Of a DNA stretch of 64,000 nt, positions 57,948 to 64,000 are shown piece by piece. Source of the stretch: Mortierella alpina (lineage: Eukaryota > Mortierellomycota > Mortierellomycetes > Mortierellales > Mortierellaceae). The position numbers were made by a program, and so were the translations under genes. Position 1 is the first letter of the stretch. Each line of letters starts with the position of its first letter. The notes under the pieces are model-generated. The model did no database searches. It was not told the DNA's origin and was given only the letters and a program-made list of their open reading frames with translations. Location: contig JANATF010000002.1 in assembly GCA_029449245.1 (NCBI GenBank), forward strand, positions 3,596,001-3,660,000, read 5' to 3'.

Positions 57948-59483
57948 TCACTGCAAGCCTTGAGGTCCACGGGGGTAGTTGTAGTCGTTGGCGGGTTGTG
58001 AATACGGAAGTCGGTAGGATTTTTGTCGCTGAGGCGGGGGTTCCTCCTTGTGAGGGTACTCCTGGTCATACTCGTTGTACGGTCCAGCGGGTTGTGAATA
58101 CGGAAGTCGGTAGGATGGTTGTCGCTGAGGCGGAGGCTCCTCCTTGTGAATGTACTCCTGGTCATACTCGTGGTACGGTCCAGCGTTTCGTTGTTGCTGT
58201 TCCTCCTTGTGAATGTACTCCTGGTCATACTCGTGGTACGGTCCCGCGTTTTGTTGTTGTTGCTGTTCCTCCTTGTGAATGTACTCCTGGTCATACTCGT
58301 GGTACGGTCCAGCGTTTTGTTGTTGCTGGCGGTAGTGTTGATGCTGCGCCGCTGCGTGAGGTAACTGTGGCAAAGGTTGGTTGGTTTGAGGGTGCCTAGG
58401 TCTTGGTCTCGGAGTACGGTACTGTTCATGGTTCATGGGCACCGCAAGCGCATCCATGGCTGCTGGCGGGTGAGTTATTGAATGGTCGTCGTGTGGATCG
58501 GATCGGCCATAGATGGGCTTGTCATTTTGGAACCCGCTGGACGCCATCAGGCTATAGTTGAACAAATCATCGATCCTGGCCTGTGCCTGCTGCCTCTTGC
58601 GCCAGACAAGGAGAACGACCAAGATCACAAAGATGAGGGCTACAACACCCACACTGGCTCCTGTGATCAGCCCTATGGAGGGAGATGTCGAGCTGTCGTC
58701 CTTCATGTCCTCAGGTGTGTTGTGGCCACTCGGTGTAGGGTCGATGGGCGTCAGAGTGTCCCCGCCAGAATTGTTGCTTCCTCCTGGATGCGTCGAAGGG
58801 GAGGGTGTTAACAGATTATACGAGGCACTGAGTGAAGGCGTCCCTGTTGCGGTAACGGTAGGCAGTAGGCGGGATGTCGCTGAGAGTGTCTGGGAAGCCA
58901 TATAGGTTGAGGTGATTGGCACGGAGCTTGTCGGCGCTACCTGTAGGCTAAAGTTGTCGCCACATGCAGCCGTATCAATTTCGCCCAAGAGAGACCGGTG
59001 CTCGTATAGCAAAACGAAGTTCTTGAAAGAAGAGTGCATCGAGCAAGTGTGAGTTGAGCTGTGCGCAGAGTCGTGCGAATCATGTATCCAATCACTATTC
59101 CAACCATCCCTTACATTGCTCGGACAGCTTGCTAATGCTTTTTTGGCTTGTGTTACTGAGATGGATGTTGTCGGTGAGTTAGGACTGACGTTCTGGCCGT
59201 TATAGTTCTGGCCCAAGGTCAGTACACTTCTCATGATGCTGGAGCCAGACGAACACATGAGCGATGCCTTGATGGACCCAAGGAGCTCGAGCCCGTTGTC
59301 GTCTACAAAGCCCAAAGTGAATTCTTGGTTGGGTGCAAGGCCAGAAGGGTAAGACATTGAAGGGACGCATTTGATTTTTGCAGAGGCTAGGTTGGCCCAG
59401 CAGGAAAGCGATATCAGAAGGGTGGAAAGCATGGTGTGCCGAGAACGGCGTGCCGTTGCCCTAGAGCGTTTGCTGGCGATCAT
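57948..59483 (-). CDS. Single-pass type I membrane protein with Tyr-rich repeats in the cytoplasmic tail
   Basis: Unspliced 511-residue ORF, family not recognised. A signal peptide (LSTLLISLSCWANLASA) follows a basic lead; an alternative start is 59432. The ectodomain (~36-265) has several Cys (KIKCV, SLMCSSG, SCPSN, HTCSM, AACGD) and a Ser/Thr/Pro stalk. One transmembrane helix lies at about 270-294 (SVGVVALIFVILVVLLVW) with a WRKRQQ stop-transfer. The cytoplasmic tail has three near-identical NAGPYHEYDQEYIHKEE units separated by Gln runs. It then has two units of (A)GPYNEYDQEYPHKEE or PPPQRQxSYRLPYSQP type and ends NYPRGPQGLQ. The layout resembles a cell-surface sensor such as Wsc/Mid-type proteins, but the sequence does not identify it as one. 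Related to the gene at 62527. Confidence 0.75.
   Translation of the reverse strand: MIASKRSRATARRSRHTMLSTLLISLSCWANLASAKIKCVPSMSYPSGLAPNQEFTLGFVDDNGLELLGSIKASLMCSSGSSIMRSVLTLGQNYNGQNVSPNSPTTSISVTQAKKALASCPSNVRDGWNSDWIHDSHDSAHSSTHTCSMHSSFKNFVLLYEHRSLLGEIDTAACGDNFSLQVAPTSSVPITSTYMASQTLSATSRLLPTVTATGTPSLSASYNLLTPSPSTHPGGSNNSGGDTLTPIDPTPSGHNTPEDMKDDSSTSPSIGLITGASVGVVALIFVILVVLLVWRKRQQAQARIDDLFNYSLMASSGFQNDKPIYGRSDPHDDHSITHPPAAMDALAVPMNHEQYRTPRPRPRHPQTNQPLPQLPHAAAQHQHYRQQQQNAGPYHEYDQEYIHKEEQQQQQNAGPYHEYDQEYIHKEEQQQRNAGPYHEYDQEYIHKEEPPPQRQPSYRLPYSQPAGPYNEYDQEYPHKEEPPPQRQKSYRLPYSQPANDYNYPRGPQGLQ
57960..58345 (-). repeat. Coding tandem repeats of the membrane protein tail
   Basis: Two interleaved repeat types. 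One encodes AGPYHEYDQEYIHKEE (three copies plus one diverged) and the other PPPQRQxSYRLPYSQP (two copies). Copies are nearly identical in DNA, implying recent duplication or homogenisation. Confidence 0.85.
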
Positions 59484-61168
59484 TAATAAGCGACGTATCG
59501 GCGGCGATGTAGAGCAATAGGGTAAAGTAGCAGCGGGACAAGGGCTCGAGAACGGGAAGAAGGAAAGAGGAGAGAGAGAGAGAACTCGCGAGGAGGGTGC
59601 CTAGGTGCCACAAGCAGCGAAGAGAAGCAAAGGAAGAAAAAAAAGCGAGAGAAATGGAGTGTACGCTGGAGGATGGAGCGTAAGCCAGTGCGATGCAGGG
59701 GCTCAAACAGTGTCAGCGCTTAATACGCTATTGTATCGAGTGCACAGGCAGGGTTGTCTCAAGGAAAATGCAATATGCGATATGCTGAGGAAAGAGTGCA
59801 GCCAAGGGTGGTTCGATAAGTAGGGAGAGAGTCGAGCGGAGGGGATGATGGTCTGGCAGCATGCACCCACGAAGACCTGCGTTCCCGCATCCCTGCCCTT
59901 TTGCTTTAGTGGGTTTCATGGTCCCACCTGGCCCAGCAGTGGAGGTGAGGCAGCCATAGGATGCATCCTCGTGTTACATGCGGCCGAGCATTTCATCGGT
60001 CTGTCACACCCCTTTCGTACCGCTGAGTGACCAGCTGGTCAGCAGCTGTCCTGCCTCACTGCCTGCTCCTGCTCACTGCGCGCAGTGTTGGTCCACTGAG
60101 AGTGTAAGGAAGGCACAAGGAAAATATGGTATGCATGTTCGAAACGTAAATACGTTAAAAAAACACAGCACAGCACAGCACCGTGCACGCAAACCTGCTG
60201 CGAACTGTTGACTCTCAGACAACAAGAGTTATGTACATCTTGCACAGTACCGTGCCATTCAAGCTGGAGCTCGGAGACGAGGCATCATTTTTGACGCTTT
60301 ATTCGCGAGTCAAATACCATCAAAGATTGCGTGGCTGTTCTTGGTTGTTTTGATCCTTCCCTATAGCACATAGCCTCGATATCCTCACGATGTTGGGAAG
60401 TCGTTGCTAATTTCATAAGGACCACACAAAAATAATATCGCGCTACTGTACCTTTGCATGTTCAGCATTGCGTGCGGCAGCCACTTCTGTGCAGGAGCTC
60501 AAGCGGTTATGCCTTGACATCGTTTTTTGGACATTGACTCATAACGCTGTTGATACCCTTCCACCGAGAAGAGTGTTGTCGGAAGTGTGCAGGAGGAGGT
60601 TAATCCATGCCGGGCTATGAGAAGGATAAAACGAAAGCCTAAAAACAAAGGCGGCTAAGAATATGTAAGGTCAGTCATGGCACAAACTCACAGTCGTAAT
60701 GCAGGTCGTGATGTCGATTCTTGGTGATTTTAAGTTGCTGTGTTGCAATTCAATTCATCAGCAGATCAGGTCCCTGGTCCACCGCGTCACTGCAGTGTCA
60801 GAGATGCAGATCCCCATTCAAAGGTTCCAACTGCTCACCAATCTCAGTGCCCCTGAAGAGAAAAAGAGCTTCGATTCTGCTGCAGAGTTCAGACTGATGA
60901 CTTTCTCTTGTGCTTCAGGTAGCACATCCATGTCCCTATCAATTCTGCAACTCTGGCCGGGAGCAAAGGAGCAGAGAACAAACCAGCGTGAGGGTGGTGA
61001 TAGCGGTGGAAGTGCTTGCAACGGCGTTGCAGAAAGACGTTGGGGGCAATTTCGGTGTGGTGATGGCTGATGCGTGGAGGAAGCAACAAGAGCGGCATGC
61101 GAAGAATGGGGCCATGGCTGACCTTTTCAATCGTAAATGTTAAGGGGGTCGTTGGGTATATTATCAGC
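59484..61168. other. 1.7 kb spacer
   Basis: Includes the promoter of the upstream membrane gene (minus) and low-complexity purine runs (59560-59660). No family-level gene seen; one weak candidate ORF is listed at 60699-61143. Confidence 0.45.
60699..61143 (+). CDS. Weak candidate small gene, unknown
   Basis: Two frame-compatible segments could join by a GT-AG intron: 60699-60918 (MQVVMSILGDFKLLCC...) and about 60987-61143 (...VLATALQKDVGGNFGVV, AWRKQQERHAKNGAMADLF). The donor is TTCAG/GTAGCA; the acceptor GCAGAG is poor. I recognise no family. It could equally be non-coding or a relic; reported because the second segment has coding-like composition. Confidence 0.2.
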
Positions 61169-62408
61169 ATGTCATCTCATGAGACCCCTTGTGCACTTCT
61201 CCCTTCCGAATCATTAGGCCTCCACAAACTCTTGGCTTTCCACGGACATTTCCTCTTTCGTGCTCTCAGTTACCACGACAATCCTGACAGGTATACGCCC
61301 AACGGATCCTCATGCCAGGATATCCATCAAGCGTCATGTAGAACGAGGAGGATTTGATAACCGCCGACAGTCCCAATTCATCTCAACCACAAAAGACCTA
61401 CGTCGCGCACTTCGCTGGGTAAAGGAGAAGAAATCGACCCTGGCCATCATAGTCTGCGACAAATTGGATCCTGATGTCTGCCTTTGCGACATCTCGGGAG
61501 GTCATCGGTCATTATCACCGATGTACAATAGATATGCAGAGTTGCACTCTGAGGTGCTCTTATATGCTAACCCGCGTGCAACGGTGCCAGTTCAACCCCT
61601 CGTTAATCCCGATGCGGTCTGGTGCTACTCTTACCACGATCTTGACAGAGCTCTTGAAGGGTCACACCGTCTAACCTTTCCTCAAGAGGTGTCGCCGAAG
61701 TGTGAAGACAATTTCTATTACTTGCTGCACAGGCATTTTGTCGGCATCTGGCTGCCTACGGGATACGACTATCTTTATACTCACTGGTTTGCTTCGGGTG
61801 CCCCTATCGAATGCTACTACACTCTCAAGTGTCCTTTCTGTAGGGACTGTGGTCACGTCGACAGCACCTGCCAAGAACTCAACGACTGGCTTGCCTCGGA
61901 AGCCGCTATTGAACGCTACTACCAACTCGAGTGCCATTTCTGTAAGGAAAATGGTCATGACGACAGCACCTGCCAGGAGCTCAACGACTGGCTTGCTTCG
62001 GAAGCCGCTATCGAACGCTACTACCAACTCGAGTGTCGTTTCTGTAAGGACTATGGTCATGACGACAGCACCTGCCAGGAGCTCAACGACTGGCTTGCTT
62101 CGGAAGCCGCTATCGAACGCTACTACCAACTCGAGTGCCATTTCTGTAAGGAAAATGGTCATGACGACAGCACCTGCCAGGAGCTCAACGACTGGCTTGC
62201 TTCGGAAGCCGCTATCGAACGCTACTACCAACTCGAGTGTCGTTTCTGTAAGGACTATGGTCATGACGACAGCACCTGCCAGGAACTCAACGACTGGCTT
62301 GCTTCGGAAGTCGTTATCGAACGCTACTACAAACTCGGGTGTCATTTCTGTAAGGACTATGGTCATGACGACAGCACCTGCCAGGAACTCAGCGACTGGC
62401 TTGCTTAG
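61169..62408 (+). CDS. Six-zinc-knuckle repeat protein with an ART-like N-terminal domain; apparent frameshift near 61289
   Basis: Family not named with certainty. The N-terminal part starts MSSHETPCALLPSESLG (61169) in one frame and reads to FRALSYHDNPD. The continuation GIRPTDPHARISIKRHVERG is in the next frame, and removing one base near 61289 joins them. The region ~30-175 has R (LFRAL), FISTT and HSEVLLY, an order like the R / S-T-x / E motif of ADP-ribosyltransferase folds (inference). From 61797 to the stop there are six 34-residue units, each with C-x2-C-x4-H-x4-C (for example CHFCKENGHDDSTC), the retroviral-type zinc-knuckle spacing. Units end QELNDWLASE. Without the shift the ORF from 61260 still encodes all the repeats. 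It could be a pseudogene, a sequence error or a gene with another N-terminal exon. Confidence 0.7.
61797..62408 (+). repeat. Six tandem 102-bp repeats encoding CCHC zinc knuckles
   Basis: Units start at 61797, 61899, 62001, 62103, 62205 and 62307, exactly 102 bp apart, and the last ends at the stop codon. The first is diverged, units 2-5 are nearly identical, and unit 6 is mildly diverged. Two subtypes (CHFCKENG and CRFCKDYG) alternate in units 2-5, so a 204-bp pair was probably duplicated. Confidence 0.95.
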
Positions 62409-62526
62409 AAGCCACTATGGACAGCTTTAAGCATCATCAGTTTATGTATGTATATATGTATGAAAAACGAACAGGGAGAGAACAAGTTTATCATTGTCTA
62501 GTATTACAGCGTTGTACGAGAGGAGT

Positions 62527-63522
62527 TCATTGTTTTCCGTGAGGTCCATGCGGCTTGTGGTGGCCGTTGAGTGGTGGCGAAAACGGTAGCTGGGATGATA
62601 CCAGCTTTGCATGTGGTGCACGCGGGTAATTGCTGTCGTCCACTGGTTGCGAAGGCAAGAGTCGCGGCGCCGTTGCTTTTCCATGCGGTCCTCGCGCGTA
62701 GTCGTCCTGGTGATGGCCTGGTTGCCAATATGAGAGTTTAGATGATATATTTGCATGGGGTCCACGGAGATGATTGCTATCGTGAGGTGGTTGCGAATGC
62801 GGTTGTTGGGATGGTGCCCCCTCTTGAGGTCCACGCGGGTGGTTGTTATCGCTAGTGGGTTGCGAATATCGATCCTCGCAGTGAATGGGTTTATCCTGTT
62901 GGTCGTAATTGTACGTATGGTATAGGCCAGGCTGTTGCAACTGTTCGTGCTGATGATGAGGGTGCTGTTGCTGGTGATGTGGGTGTAGATGGTGATAATG
63001 ATGTTGAGCCAGCGGCGGTGAGCATATGGGTACAGCAGCCACCACCACAGCATCCATAGTCGCCGGATGTGCTGCGGTGTGCTTGCCAGGATCCAAGGCG
63101 ATCTTGTCGTTCTGAAACCCAGTAGAGGCTACAAGTTCCTTAAGCATATGGCCGATTCTGGCGGGTGTCTGCTGCCTCCTGCGCCAGACAAGAAAGACAA
63201 CCAAGATCACAAGGACGCCAGCAACCGCGCCAACACTGGCTCCTGTGATTGACCCTATCGACAACGCATTTGGGCCGGCGCTCCCTCCTTGATGCGGCGA
63301 AGTGGATGGTGAGAGCGTGCCGGCTGCTGAAGATGTCGCTGAGGGTGTAGGAGACGCCATATGAACTGAAGTGGTTGAAGGAGGCATTGGAGTAGGGTGA
63401 AGTTTTGGGATAAGGGTTTGAGAGAGATTGTGAAGGAACGAGGAAAGAGACGCGGGATGAAGCAGCAGTGTAGCTGGCACCAGAAGTGTGCCAGCAAGAG
63501 CAGAAGAATGAGGCGGGTACAT
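62527..63522 (-). CDS. Paralogue of the 57948 membrane protein, with reduced ectodomain
   Basis: 331 residues if started at 63522 (MYPPHSSALAG); the frame is open to 63564. A hydrophobic N-terminal stretch (LAGTLLVPATLLL) may be a signal peptide. The outer part is short and Ser/Thr/Pro-rich, without the Cys-containing ectodomain of its relative. The transmembrane and juxtamembrane parts are shared almost word for word: SITGASVGAVAG...VILVVFLVWRRRQQ and STGFQNDK. The tail is His-rich (HHYHHLHPHH), then has about four degenerate ~25-residue units built on SQPxDDxNxxRGPHxK, related to the SQPANDYNYPRGP ending of the other protein. Function unknown; the layout suggests a receptor-like or wall-linked protein. 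Convergent with the zinc-knuckle gene, 118 bp apart. Confidence 0.7.
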   Translation of the reverse strand: MYPPHSSALAGTLLVPATLLLHPASLSSFLHNLSQTLIPKLHPTPMPPSTTSVHMASPTPSATSSAAGTLSPSTSPHQGGSAGPNALSIGSITGASVGAVAGVLVILVVFLVWRRRQQTPARIGHMLKELVASTGFQNDKIALDPGKHTAAHPATMDAVVVAAVPICSPPLAQHHYHHLHPHHQQQHPHHQHEQLQQPGLYHTYNYDQQDKPIHCEDRYSQPTSDNNHPRGPQEGAPSQQPHSQPPHDSNHLRGPHANISSKLSYWQPGHHQDDYARGPHGKATAPRLLPSQPVDDSNYPRAPHAKLVSSQLPFSPPLNGHHKPHGPHGKQ

Positions 63523-64000
63523 TCGCCTCCGTTGCCTATGCAGGGGCACAAATAGTATCAGCACAAGTGCATCTCAAGGTAATGTCCAGTTTCACCGTTC
63601 TGTCACACACACACCCTCGGCGCTACTGTCAAGGCAATAAGAGTGTCCCATGTAAAAATAATATAGCCCACCTCGAGCTGAGCGTCGTTCACATATGAAG
63701 CACATGCACACCTGTACCCGCTGCGTGCCCTTGGTGTGGTCTGAGTCAATGGCCACACAGGCGCCTTGCAGAAAAAGTGCGTCTTGGAGCCATCTCGGCG
63801 CGCGGAATGATGCATCCATCGATCGACGCGTAGAGTGACCGAGACAGGCCACGAAAAAAAAATGAGACCAGAAACCTGGCGCATGAGGGAGGGCACTTCC
63901 CTACACCACCCCACAACTGGGTAGCCATCGCTGCCATTCTTGCTTGTTGTTCACTTCCCTCGTTTCTTACTCCACCTGCATCGCGCTTTTGTCTATCGTC
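63523..64000. other. Terminal region, no gene seen
   Basis: Upstream region of the minus-strand membrane protein. Short ORFs on minus (63592-63937) have no recognisable features. Confidence 0.4.

Noticed and set aside
61671-62366. 231-codon minus-strand repetitive ORF
   Set aside because: Shadow of the 102-bp repeats; the plus-strand frame alone shows conserved Cys/His spacing.
61797-62408. Zinc knuckles taken as a retrotransposon Gag
   Set aside because: No reverse transcriptase, integrase, protease or terminal repeats nearby, and six identical-length knuckles do not resemble Gag.

Overview
The window reads as nuclear DNA of a filamentous fungus. Coding is intron-rich (mostly 60-150 nt GT-AG introns, plus at least two GC-AG introns), intergenic DNA is CT-rich with TATA boxes, and there are fungal-type cell-surface proteins. 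A sepiapterin reductase, a type III glutamine synthetase, a PX-type phospholipase D and a fungal heme oxygenase together suggest an early-diverging lineage, most likely Mucoromycota/Mortierellomycetes. That placement is an inference. No bacterial operon, CRISPR array, virus or intact transposon was seen. Exon joins were worked out by hand from splice signals, reading frame and remembered family conservation; no alignment was run.

Layout, with strand: DDB1 (-, its C-terminal part lies beyond base 1); a 2.6 kb spacer with a TATA box; Sec2-type Rab GEF (+); mitochondrial processing peptidase alpha (-); Ski8/WDR61 (+); an uncharacterised Ser/Pro-rich protein with a PP1-docking-like motif (+); sepiapterin reductase (-); phospholipase D (+); a PPPDE-thioredoxin-PUL protein (-); heme oxygenase (+); an alpha/beta-hydrolase fused to a tyrosine phosphatase (-); a four-EF-hand calmodulin-like protein (+); tRNA-Arg(CCT) (-); MCM10 (-); BMT2 rRNA methyltransferase (+); type III glutamine synthetase (-); a degenerate multi-KH protein (-); Snf7/CHMP4 (-); a MAPEG protein (-); a GPI-anchor-like Ser/Thr-rich protein (-); BLOC-1 subunit 1 (+); Cfp1/Spp1 PHD protein with a huge Gln/His-rich N-terminus (+); TIM17 (-); a two-RRM protein (+).

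The last 6.5 kb has a different character. Two related single-pass membrane proteins with repetitive cytoplasmic tails (57948-59483 and 62527-63522, both -) flank a plus-strand gene at 61169-62408. That gene carries six perfect-length 102-bp repeats, each encoding a CCHC zinc knuckle. They follow an N-terminal domain with an ADP-ribosyltransferase-like R / S-T-T / E pattern, and there is an apparent one-base frameshift near 61289. I regard this block as the most novel part of the window.

Most of the genes are independent housekeeping functions: DNA repair and replication (DDB1, MCM10), mitochondrial import (MPP-alpha, TIM17), endosome and vesicle traffic (Sec2-like, Snf7, BLOC1S1), chromatin and RNA (Ski8, Cfp1, BMT2, RRM and KH proteins) and redox, heme and pterin metabolism. 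I see no sign that they form a co-regulated cluster, although several divergent pairs share short promoters.
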